Source: an uncultured Pelagibacteraceae bacterium
GTDB taxonomy: Bacteria; Pseudomonadota; Alphaproteobacteria; Pelagibacterales; Pelagibacteraceae
NCBI GenBank assembly: GCA_902566705.1
Contig: CACFJT010000002.1
Span: 62,001 to 126,000, forward strand
Reading direction: 5' to 3'
DNA length: 64,000 nt
The notes beneath the pieces are model-generated. The model saw only the letters and a list, made by a program, of their open reading frames with translations. It did no database searches and had not been told where the DNA came from. A program made the position numbers and the translations under genes. The first letter of the stretch is position 1. Each line of letters starts with the position of its first letter. This document shows, one piece after another, positions 22,701 to 30,679 of the stretch.

Positions 22701-23465
22701 ATGTTTCAAAATATCATAGAAGTTCTAATTCTCTCTGCAATTCAAGGAATATCAGAATTTCTTCCTATTAGTTCTTCTGCTCATTTAATTTTAGTTTCTA
22801 CTTTATATGAATTTAAATCTAGTTCTTTGCTTATTGATATCAGCCTACATCTAGGATCATTAATAGCAATAATTTATTTTTTTAAAGATGAACTGTTTGA
22901 TGCTAGAAAAAATAAAAGACTGTTAAGTTTAATTATACTTGGATCTATTCCTTTAGTAATTGTTGGCTATATACTTTATAGTACAGGTTTAATTTATCAG
23001 TTAAGAAACATAGAAATTATAGCATGGACTACATTTGTATTCGCAATTATATTATATCTCTCAGACAAAAGTAGTTTCAATAAAAAAATTTCTACAAACT
23101 TAAACTTTCAGTCAATTATATTTATTGGTATTTTTCAAATTTTATCACTTATACCAGGTGTCAGTAGGGCAGGAATTACAATTACAGCTGCAAGAATTTT
23201 AAAATTTAATAGAGTTGACTCTAGTAAAATATCTTTTTTACTTTCTATCCCAGCATTAGTGGGAGCTAGTGCATTAAGCTTAAAAGATGTTTTTGGACAG
23301 TCAATTGAATTTAATTACTTAATAATTATTGCAATTATATCTTCTTTTGTTTTTTCTTTTCTAACAGTTAAATTCTTTTTAATTTATATAAATAAATTTT
23401 CAATGAATGCATTTGTTATTTATAGAATTATAATTGCTTTTATTTTATTTAGTTTAATTTACTAA
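22701..23465 (+). CDS. uppP: Undecaprenyl-diphosphatase UppP/BacA
   Basis: An integral membrane protein of 254 residues with the two UppP signatures: EFLPISSSAHLIL near the N-terminus (about 18-30) and PGVSRAGIT near 151-159. The second serine of the usual SRSG is alanine here. It removes a phosphate from undecaprenyl diphosphate so that the lipid carrier can be reused for peptidoglycan and surface glycans. It is a single gene, divergent from gltD and tail-to-tail with an EamA transporter; the two stop codons share CTAA. Confidence 0.94.
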   Translation: MFQNIIEVLILSAIQGISEFLPISSSAHLILVSTLYEFKSSSLLIDISLHLGSLIAIIYFFKDELFDARKNKRLLSLIILGSIPLVIVGYILYSTGLIYQLRNIEIIAWTTFVFAIILYLSDKSSFNKKISTNLNFQSIIFIGIFQILSLIPGVSRAGITITAARILKFNRVDSSKISFLLSIPALVGASALSLKDVFGQSIEFNYLIIIAIISSFVFSFLTVKFFLIYINKFSMNAFVIYRIIIAFILFSLIY

Positions 23466-24355
23466 GTATATTTCTTTTTAATTAAAGGTAGTAATTGAGA
23501 CAAGAGAACACCACATAAAATAAAAAAGCATCCAAGTAAATTATTAATACCTAAAATTTGATTTAAAATAAACCAGGCAGCTATAGTCGCAAACACACCT
23601 TCAAGAGAAAAAATTATAGCTGCAGGTGCTGGAGTAATATTACGCTGGGCATAAATTTGTAATACAAATGCAAATCCACCAGATAATATACCTGCATATA
23701 AAATTGAATAAATTTCCATTAAAATATTACTTAAAATAAATTCTTCATAAATAATTCCAATTATAAATGAAAAAATAGCTACAATTAAAGTTTGCGCAGC
23801 TCCTAAAGTAAGTGGCAGATTGTATTTACTTATAATGATCCCAGTAAAAATGATATGAGTACTCCAAAATAAAGCTCCAAGAACAACTAAAGTATCTCCT
23901 AATCTTACTGTTGCATCATGAAAATTTGTTAATAAATATCCTCCAATTAAACATAGAACTACTGATGGCCATACACTCCAATGTATTGATTTTTTACTAA
24001 ACAAAAAAATGATAATCGGCACCATCGGCACATAAAAAATTGTAAAAAAAGCAGCATTTGCAACATCTGTATAAAGCAAAGCAACTTGTTGTAGTGCTGA
24101 GCCTAAGAATAAAGAAATTCCAATTAATAATGAATAAATTATGAAAGTTTTTTTATCTAATTTAAATTCTGATTTAAAATTTTTTAATTCAAATAAAATC
24201 ATAAGTGGAATTATTGCTAAAAAACCAACAAAAAACCTCACAGCATTAAATGTAAAAGGGCCAATATTATCCATACCCGTATCTTGGGCGATAAAAGTTG
24301 TTCCCCAAATGAAAGTGCACAATAAAGCACTAAATAATGATATGGATTTACTCAT
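23462..24355 (-). CDS. EamA/DMT-family transporter
   Basis: A protein of 297 residues with about ten hydrophobic segments in two EamA halves (drug/metabolite transporter superfamily). It starts with a typical first helix containing FIWGTTFIAQ, and the second half contains SLEGVFATIAAW. Members export amino acids, purines or other metabolites; the substrate cannot be inferred. The ATG lies 6 bp after the aceF stop on the same strand, so it may be expressed at the end of the aceE-aceF operon. Confidence 0.85.
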   Translation of the reverse strand: MSKSISLFSALLCTFIWGTTFIAQDTGMDNIGPFTFNAVRFFVGFLAIIPLMILFELKNFKSEFKLDKKTFIIYSLLIGISLFLGSALQQVALLYTDVANAAFFTIFYVPMVPIIIFLFSKKSIHWSVWPSVVLCLIGGYLLTNFHDATVRLGDTLVVLGALFWSTHIIFTGIIISKYNLPLTLGAAQTLIVAIFSFIIGIIYEEFILSNILMEIYSILYAGILSGGFAFVLQIYAQRNITPAPAAIIFSLEGVFATIAAWFILNQILGINNLLGCFFILCGVLLSQLLPLIKKKYT

Positions 24356-24361
24356 TTTTAA

Positions 24362-25624
24362 TTAGACAGCTAATTTATAAGCAAAATTTTTGCCTAAGCT
24401 TTCTTTTAGATCATTATTAAATCTAGCTGCTTCAGCACCATCAATAATTCTGTGATCATAAGATAAAGAAATTGGCAACATAGTCCTTGTTTGAAACTTC
24501 CCATTCATAAAAATTTGTTTTTTTTCTGACCTTCCTACTCCCAAGATAGCAACTTCGGGATAATTAATTATAGGAGTAAAAAATGAACCTCCTATACCAC
24601 CTAAACTCGTAATTGTCATCGAGCCGCCAAACAATTCTTTTTTATCAATTTTTAAATCTCTACAAAGTTCGCTTACCTCTTTCAATTCTTTACTTATCAG
24701 AGAAATTTTTTTGTTATTTGCATTTCTTATTTTTGGAACCATTAATCCATTTGGAGTGTCAACTGCTATCCCAATATGGTAATATTTTTTTAAAGTCATT
24801 TTTCCAGTCTCAATTTCGTCAATAGAAGAATTAAAACTAGGAAATTTCTTAAGAGATGCAACTAGAGCCTTTATAATAAAGGCTAGAGGTGTAATTTTAA
24901 TTTTTTCTCCAGTATACATATCTTTTAATGAACTTCTAAAACTTTCCATCTCAGTTATGTCAGCTTCATCATGATTTGTAACATGAGGAATTGTTGTCCA
25001 CGAATTTGTAAGATATTTCGATGATAATTTTTTTACTCTTGGTATGTCTTTAATCTCTATTTCACCAAAATCAGAATGTTCAAATTCGTTTTTAATTTTA
25101 TCAGGTTTACTTTCTTTTGCTACAACATCATTTTTTGAATTAAAGGATACAAATTTTTTAATATCATCTTCAACAACTCTACCATCTTTCTGACTTCCAG
25201 ATACTTGATTAATATTTACGCCAAGTTCTCTAGCAAATTTTCTAGCTTTTGGACTTGCAGATGCAATATCTGAAATATTTTTTTTAGATAGTGTTTTTTC
25301 TTGGATTTCTGGTTTTATTACCTCAATTTTTTTAAACTCTTTTTCAATTTTTGGTTTTTCTTTAATCTCTTCTTTTTTAACTTCTGAAGTACTTTCTAAA
25401 GTTAAAATTAAGTCGCCTTCAGAAACTTTATCTCCTATCTTTATTTTTAAATTTTTAATTTTACCCTCTAAATTTGATGGTATTTCTACACTAGATTTAT
25501 CACTTTCAATTGTTATTAAGGCATCATTTTTTTTAATTAATTGACCTTCAGTTACTAATAACTCAATAACCTCAACATCTTTAAAATCTCCAATATTAGG
25601 TACTTTAATCTCAGTTTCTGACAT
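24362..25624 (-). CDS. aceF: Pyruvate dehydrogenase E2, dihydrolipoamide acetyltransferase
   Basis: The protein has 420 residues. There is a single N-terminal lipoyl domain (about 1-77; lipoyl Lys43 in ESDKSSVEIPS), a charged flexible linker and a peripheral-subunit-binding domain (about 128-163, ASPKARKFARELGV). The catalytic domain has the conserved SYDHRIIDGA near the C-terminus. It transfers the acetyl group from lipoyl to CoA. Gammaproteobacterial AceF usually has up to three lipoyl domains. Here there is one, while a closely similar lipoyl domain sits on the upstream AceE. It overlaps the aceE stop by one base (TAATG). E3 (lpd) is not nearby. Confidence 0.96.
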   Translation of the reverse strand: MSETEIKVPNIGDFKDVEVIELLVTEGQLIKKNDALITIESDKSSVEIPSNLEGKIKNLKIKIGDKVSEGDLILTLESTSEVKKEEIKEKPKIEKEFKKIEVIKPEIQEKTLSKKNISDIASASPKARKFARELGVNINQVSGSQKDGRVVEDDIKKFVSFNSKNDVVAKESKPDKIKNEFEHSDFGEIEIKDIPRVKKLSSKYLTNSWTTIPHVTNHDEADITEMESFRSSLKDMYTGEKIKITPLAFIIKALVASLKKFPSFNSSIDEIETGKMTLKKYYHIGIAVDTPNGLMVPKIRNANNKKISLISKELKEVSELCRDLKIDKKELFGGSMTITSLGGIGGSFFTPIINYPEVAILGVGRSEKKQIFMNGKFQTRTMLPISLSYDHRIIDGAEAARFNNDLKESLGKNFAYKLAV

Positions 25625-28600
25625 TATAATTTTGTTGGCATTGGTTTATTAGTATCAATATTATACTTCTTCATTGCATCTTTTGCATATTTAGAAGTTA
25701 TAAGCTGTTCTTTTGCTAAAATACTTAAACCATAAGCAACCAAGTGTTCTTTATCTACCTCAAAAAATTTTCTTAAATTTTTTCTTGTATCACTTCTTCC
25801 AAAACCATCTGCTCCTAATGAATAAAAGCTTTTACTAGTATAAGGTCTGATTTGATCTGAATTCATTCTCATATAGTCCGATGCAGCCATTATTGGGCCT
25901 TCAGTTTTGCCTAAGCATTTCTCAACATAAGATTTTTTCGGTTCTTTATCGGGGTTTAAAAGATTGTATCTTTCTACTTCCATTCCATCTTTTCTTAATT
26001 CATTAAAACTTGTCACACTCCATATCTCACTATCAATTTGATAATCATTTTGTAAAATCTCTGCAGCTGATATCATTTCTCTCAATATTGTTCCTGAACC
26101 TAAAAGTTGAATTTTAGTCTTTTTGTATTTGTTAAATTCTTTTATTTTATACATACCCTTTAAAATACCTTCTTCACAATTTTTATCCTTTGGCATTTCT
26201 GGATGAGAATAATTTTCATTCATTGTTGTAATATAATAAAAAACATTCTCATTTTTCTCATGCATTCTTCTTAAACCCTCTCTAAAAATTACAGCTAATT
26301 CATAATGAAATGTGGGATCATAAGTAACACAATTTGGAATAGTCGATGCAATTAAATGACTATGTCCATCCTGGTGTTGTAAACCTTCTCCAGCTAGTGT
26401 TGTCCTTCCAGCTGTTGCACCAACCAAAAATCCTCTAGCCTGGCTGTCTCCAGCAGCCCAAGCTAAATCTCCTACTCTTTGAAACCCAAACATTGAATAA
26501 AATATATAAATAGGGATCATTTCAATATCATGATTAGTATATGCAGTGGCAGCAGCAATCCATGAAGACATTGCACCAGCTTCATTAATACCTTCCTCTA
26601 AAACTTGACCGCTCTTATCCTCTCTGTAAGAACTTAATTGAGCTGCATCCTCAGGTTCATATTTTTGTCCCTCATGAGCGTAAATTCCTATTTTTTGAAA
26701 AAAACCTTCCATACCAAACGTTCTTGCTTCATCAGGAATAATAGGAACTAGTCTAGGAGATATATTTTTATCCCTTAATAAATTTGTTAACATTCTTACC
26801 AATGCCATAGTGGTAGACATTTCTTTTTCACCAGTCGATACTTTCATGAAATCAAAAATATCTTTTGAGGGCGCTTTAATTGGTTTAGCAAAAGTTGAAC
26901 GTTCAGGTAAATATCCACCTAATTTAATTCTTCTTTCTTTAATATATTTAATTTCTGGAGATTTCTCGTCAGGCCTAAAGTATTCAATATTTCTTACCTG
27001 TTCGTCTGTTAAGGGAACGTCAAATCGATCTCTATAATACATTAAATCATCAACATCTAATTTTTTAGTTTGGTGTGTAGTATTAACACTTTCACCAGAC
27101 TTTCCCATACCATAACCTTTTATAGTTTTTGCGATAATTACTGTTGGAGTTCCTTGATGTTTAGTTGCTTTATCATAAGCAGCGAAAACTTTATGAGGAT
27201 CGTGTCCACCTCTATTAAGCCTCCAGATATCTGTATCTGACATGCTTGATACTAATTGAAGTGTTTCTGGATATTTTCCAAAAAACTTTTCTCTAACATA
27301 AGCACCATCTCTTGCTTTCATTGCCTGGTATTCACCATCAACCGTCTCATTCATGGCTTTAACCAAATGACCAGTTTTATCATTTACAATTAATGAGTCC
27401 CAATATGATCCCCAAATAACTTTTATTACATTCCAGCCTGATCCTCTAAAACTTCCTTCAAGCTCTTGAATAATTTTACCATTACCTCTAACTGGACCAT
27501 CTAATCTTTGAAGATTACAATTAATTACAAATATTAAATTATCTAAATTTTCTCTAGCAGCTAATCCAATAGCTCCCATTGACTCAGGCTCATCCATCTC
27601 CCCATCGCCTAAAAAAGCCCACACCTTTCTTCCTTCATCCTTAATTAAACCTCTATTAATTAAATATTTCATGTATCTAGCTTGATAAATAGCAAGCATT
27701 GGGCCTAACCCCATTGATACAGTAGGGAACTGCCAAAAATTTGGCATCAACCATGGGTGTGGATATGACGATAGACCCCCAGGTTTTACTTCCTGTCTGA
27801 AACTATCTAATTGTTTTTCATTTAATCTACCTTCTAAGAAAGCTCTTGCGTACATGCCTGGAGCACTGTGACCTTGAAAATAAATTAAATCTCCACCAAA
27901 TTTGTTATTTTTTGCTCTCCAAAAATGGTTCATACCTACATCGTATAATGTTGCGGCAGATGCAAATGTACCAATATGTCCACCAAGCTCAGGATATTTT
28001 TTATTTGCACGTACTACCATTGCAGCCGCATTCCATCTAATTAACGATCTTATTCTTCTTTCGATATTTTGATCACCACTAGATTTTACTTCAGCCTCAG
28101 GAGGTATTGTATTAATGTATGGTGTATTTTGAGTGTAAGGAATATTTGCTCCTTCACGATAAGCTTTATTAATTAATTCTTTTATTAAGAAATGGGCTCT
28201 GTGGTTTCCATCTTTGGAAATTACCGCAGATAAAGATTCCAACCAATCTTGAGTTTCAAGTGGATCAATATCAGAACCATTGACAACTTGAATTGTAGAT
28301 TGTTTTTTCTCAATTATTGGTTCAGTAGTAGTTTCTTTTTCCTCTTTTTTAGCCATTGCTTCTTCAGCTTGTTTAATTATATTTTCTGTATCTTTAGGTA
28401 TAGTACTTTCTGATGATGTTTTTGATGATGATGTAAGGTTAAGCAATAAATCTCCCTTGGAAACTTTATCACCAACTTTAACTGCTACACTATCTATTTT
28501 TCCAGTAACTGTAGAGGGAATTTCAACGCTTGATTTATCACTTTCAATAGTGACTATTGGATCATTTTCTTTAATTTGATCGCCTGCTTTTACAAGTATC

Positions 28601-28659
28601 TCTATAACCTCAACATTTTCGAAGTCACCAATGTCAGGTACAAGTAATTTTTCGCTCAT
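25624..28659 (-). CDS. aceE: Pyruvate dehydrogenase E1 (AceE type) with N-terminal lipoyl domain
   Basis: The protein has 1011 residues, about 125 longer than E. coli AceE (887). Residues 1-78 form a lipoyl domain (lipoyl Lys42 in ESDKSSVEIPS) closely resembling that of the next gene, aceF. Residues 80-130 are a Glu/Lys/Thr/Ser-rich linker. From about 132 (DPLETQDWL) the protein matches homodimeric AceE along its full length, including the thiamine diphosphate motif GDGEMDEPES...NCNLQRLDGPV and SMFGFQRVGDLAWAAGD. It decarboxylates pyruvate and reductively acetylates lipoate. The reading frame is continuous across the junction, so the fusion is not an annotation artefact. It is the first gene of aceE-aceF(-EamA). 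Confidence 0.96.
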   Translation of the reverse strand: MSEKLLVPDIGDFENVEVIEILVKAGDQIKENDPIVTIESDKSSVEIPSTVTGKIDSVAVKVGDKVSKGDLLLNLTSSSKTSSESTIPKDTENIIKQAEEAMAKKEEKETTTEPIIEKKQSTIQVVNGSDIDPLETQDWLESLSAVISKDGNHRAHFLIKELINKAYREGANIPYTQNTPYINTIPPEAEVKSSGDQNIERRIRSLIRWNAAAMVVRANKKYPELGGHIGTFASAATLYDVGMNHFWRAKNNKFGGDLIYFQGHSAPGMYARAFLEGRLNEKQLDSFRQEVKPGGLSSYPHPWLMPNFWQFPTVSMGLGPMLAIYQARYMKYLINRGLIKDEGRKVWAFLGDGEMDEPESMGAIGLAARENLDNLIFVINCNLQRLDGPVRGNGKIIQELEGSFRGSGWNVIKVIWGSYWDSLIVNDKTGHLVKAMNETVDGEYQAMKARDGAYVREKFFGKYPETLQLVSSMSDTDIWRLNRGGHDPHKVFAAYDKATKHQGTPTVIIAKTIKGYGMGKSGESVNTTHQTKKLDVDDLMYYRDRFDVPLTDEQVRNIEYFRPDEKSPEIKYIKERRIKLGGYLPERSTFAKPIKAPSKDIFDFMKVSTGEKEMSTTMALVRMLTNLLRDKNISPRLVPIIPDEARTFGMEGFFQKIGIYAHEGQKYEPEDAAQLSSYREDKSGQVLEEGINEAGAMSSWIAAATAYTNHDIEMIPIYIFYSMFGFQRVGDLAWAAGDSQARGFLVGATAGRTTLAGEGLQHQDGHSHLIASTIPNCVTYDPTFHYELAVIFREGLRRMHEKNENVFYYITTMNENYSHPEMPKDKNCEEGILKGMYKIKEFNKYKKTKIQLLGSGTILREMISAAEILQNDYQIDSEIWSVTSFNELRKDGMEVERYNLLNPDKEPKKSYVEKCLGKTEGPIMAASDYMRMNSDQIRPYTSKSFYSLGADGFGRSDTRKNLRKFFEVDKEHLVAYGLSILAKEQLITSKYAKDAMKKYNIDTNKPMPTKL

Positions 28660-28786
28660 TTTTAAAATGTTTTATATACCCAAAAAAACATTATTGGATT
28701 TTATTTTATCACATTAATAAGGTTTTTTCGTTAATCTTATATTTTTATTATGCAAAAAATAAAAAAATAAATGAAATTTAAGCTTT

Positions 28787-29974
28787 TTAGCTCCTCTCAA
28801 TACACATGGCTATTCCCATACCACCACCTATACAGAGTGCCGCACAACCTTTTTTTTTATCTTGCTTTATCATTTCGTAAATAAGTGTAACCAAAATTCT
28901 TGTACCAGAAGCTCCAATCGGATGACCTAAGGCAATTGCTCCTCCATTGACATTCACTTTTTTCTCAGGAATTTTTAATTCTTTAATTACTGCAATACTT
29001 TGTGCTGCAAATGCTTCATTAATTTCAAATAAGTCAACTTCATCTATTTTCCAATTTGCTTTAGATAAAGCCTCTTGAATTGAAGGTATGGGTCCAAGTC
29101 CCATTAACGAAGGTTCCACACCACAAGTAGCCCAAGATACAATTTTAACTAATGGCTCTAAGGATTTTTTTTCTGCTTGTTTTCTTGACATCAAAACTAA
29201 GGCTGCTGCACCATCATTTATACCTGAAGAATTTCCAGGTGTTACAGTACCATTTTCTTTGAAAACTGTTTTTAATTTTTTTAAATCATCTATACTTAAA
29301 TTTTCTCTAGGATGTTCATCTTTTTCAAAAATAAATTTTTTATTACCATCTTCAATTAGTACTTTAATCAGCTCATCCTGAAATTTATTTTCACTGTATG
29401 CTTTCTCTGCTTTTTTCTGAGAATTTAAAGAAAAATTATCTTGTTCATCTCTTGAAATTTTATATTTCTCAGCAACGTTCTCAGCAGTAACACCCATATG
29501 ATAATCATTAAAAGAGTCCAATAGACCATCTTTTATCATTGTATCTACTAATTTTTTTTCAGAAAATTTTTTATCTTCTCTATAATAAATTGCATGAGTA
29601 GCACTAGACATATTTTCTTGACCACCTGCAACAACTATTTGATTTTCTCCCAAGCTGATTGATTGATAACCAGAAACAACAGATCTTAATCCAGATCCAC
29701 AAACTTGATTGACAATATGAGCAGGTTTTGAAACTGGTACTCCAGCTCCAACCGATGCTTGTCTAGCAGGATTTTGGCCAAGTCCAGAAGTTAAAACATG
29801 CCCCATGATTACTTCATCTATCTCATCTACATCTAATTTTGATTTGTAAATTACCTCTTTAATTACTATTGACCCTAATTTTGATGCACTAAGATTCTTT
29901 AATGATCCTTTATAACTTCCTATTGGAGTTCTTAGCGCAGATGTAATAACAACATCGTTAGGTTTTTTGTTCAT
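28787..29974 (-). CDS. Acetyl-CoA C-acetyltransferase (thiolase)
   Basis: A biosynthetic-type thiolase of 395 residues. Nucleophile Cys92 lies in NQVCGSGLRSV, His351 in GHPIGASG and the second cysteine Cys381 in CIGGGMG. It condenses two acetyl-CoA to acetoacetyl-CoA or runs in reverse. Acetoacetyl-CoA synthetase and a PaaI-type thioesterase lie within 3 kb, so a role in acetoacetate or short-chain acyl-CoA use is likely (inference). Alternatives are PhaA-type or AtoB-type; sequence alone does not separate them here. Confidence 0.93.
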   Translation of the reverse strand: MNKKPNDVVITSALRTPIGSYKGSLKNLSASKLGSIVIKEVIYKSKLDVDEIDEVIMGHVLTSGLGQNPARQASVGAGVPVSKPAHIVNQVCGSGLRSVVSGYQSISLGENQIVVAGGQENMSSATHAIYYREDKKFSEKKLVDTMIKDGLLDSFNDYHMGVTAENVAEKYKISRDEQDNFSLNSQKKAEKAYSENKFQDELIKVLIEDGNKKFIFEKDEHPRENLSIDDLKKLKTVFKENGTVTPGNSSGINDGAAALVLMSRKQAEKKSLEPLVKIVSWATCGVEPSLMGLGPIPSIQEALSKANWKIDEVDLFEINEAFAAQSIAVIKELKIPEKKVNVNGGAIALGHPIGASGTRILVTLIYEMIKQDKKKGCAALCIGGGMGIAMCIERS

Positions 29975-30047
29975 AAAGTAATTAACTTAATATTTTATAA
30001 GTTAAATTACATCAAAAACTTTGATATATGGAATATATTATTTTAAT

Positions 30048-30124
30048 GGACCGCTGGCCAAATTGGATAAGGCGCTCGGCTACGAACCGGGAGACTCCAG
30101 ATTCGAGTTCTGGGCGGTCCACCA
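30048..30124 (+). tRNA. tRNA-Arg (anticodon ACG)
   Basis: The acceptor GGACCGC pairs with GCGGUCC, followed by discriminator A and an encoded CCA. The D-arm is GGCCAAAUUGGAUAAGGC. The anticodon loop CUACGAA gives ACG, and the T-arm is GAUUCGAGUUC. The A at position 34 is expected to be deaminated to inosine by TadA so that it reads CGU, CGC and CGA. It is followed after 14 bp by a small membrane-peptide gene on the same strand. Confidence 0.97.
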
Positions 30125-30138
30125 AAAAGGAATTAGAA

Positions 30139-30237
30139 ATGTTTGATTGGCTTTTAAAAGCATCCTTACAAAAATCAGTAATATATTTTTTTATAATTAT
30201 TTTAATTATTTTATTAATCTTAACTTTTGTATTATAA
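30139..30237 (+). CDS. Predicted 32-residue single-span membrane peptide
   Basis: A short frame from ATG at 30139 to TAA at 30237. It has a polar start (MFDWLLKASLQKS) and then an unbroken hydrophobic helix of about 18 residues ending at the C-terminus. An AAAAGGA-like ribosome-binding stretch lies just upstream. It sits between tRNA-Arg (14 bp) and a thioesterase gene (6 bp), which leaves little room for anything else and supports a real gene. Its function is unknown. It could be a small inner-membrane protein or a leader peptide; hydrophobic frames also arise by chance in T-rich DNA. Confidence 0.5.
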   Translation: MFDWLLKASLQKSVIYFFIIILIILLILTFVL

Positions 30238-30243
30238 AAAATT

Positions 30244-30669
30244 ATGAGTAATAAATTTGAGCAAATAAGTATTAAACCTGGATTTATGAAACACAATGGG
30301 GGTGTTTTATTTAGATCTATTTCAGAAAATGAATACGAATTTAAGTCAACAATTAATGAAAATCATTTAAATGCTGCTGGAATAACTCATGGAGGCTATT
30401 TATCCGCATTAATAGATGCAGGGGCAGGAACTGCTGCACATAGAGCTGCTGGAAATGCTCCATGTGTAACCATTTCTTTAGATATTAAATTTATAGGTGC
30501 TTCAAAAGTTGGAGATGAAATTATTGGTCATACAAAAATTTTAAAAAAAACAAATACTCTTGTCTTTTTATTTTGTGAACTAAAATGTAATGATAAAATC
30601 ATAACTTCTGCATCAGGTGTATGGAAAATTATAAAAATAAAACCTTCTAATTTAGGACCTGGTGGTTAA
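30244..30669 (+). CDS. PaaI-family hotdog thioesterase
   Basis: A hotdog-fold protein of 141 residues with the PaaI/YdiI-type segment HLNAAGITHGGYLSALIDAGAG (about 40-61), including the catalytic-site HGG and the Asp of the central helix, and VTISLDIKFIGAS in the following strand. Such enzymes hydrolyse acyl- or aryl-CoA thioesters. Its neighbours are acetoacetyl-CoA synthetase (convergent) and a thiolase, which fits clearing or recycling of CoA esters, but the substrate is unknown. The convergent gene ends only 10 bp away. Confidence 0.82.
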   Translation: MSNKFEQISIKPGFMKHNGGVLFRSISENEYEFKSTINENHLNAAGITHGGYLSALIDAGAGTAAHRAAGNAPCVTISLDIKFIGASKVGDEIIGHTKILKKTNTLVFLFCELKCNDKIITSASGVWKIIKIKPSNLGPGG

Positions 30670-30679
30670 TTTTTTATAT

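Noticed and set aside
25624-28659. Possibility that the lipoyl domain and AceE are two genes joined by a sequencing error
   Set aside because: The frame is continuous, the linker is typical of lipoyl-domain linkers and there is no internal ribosome site or start near the junction.
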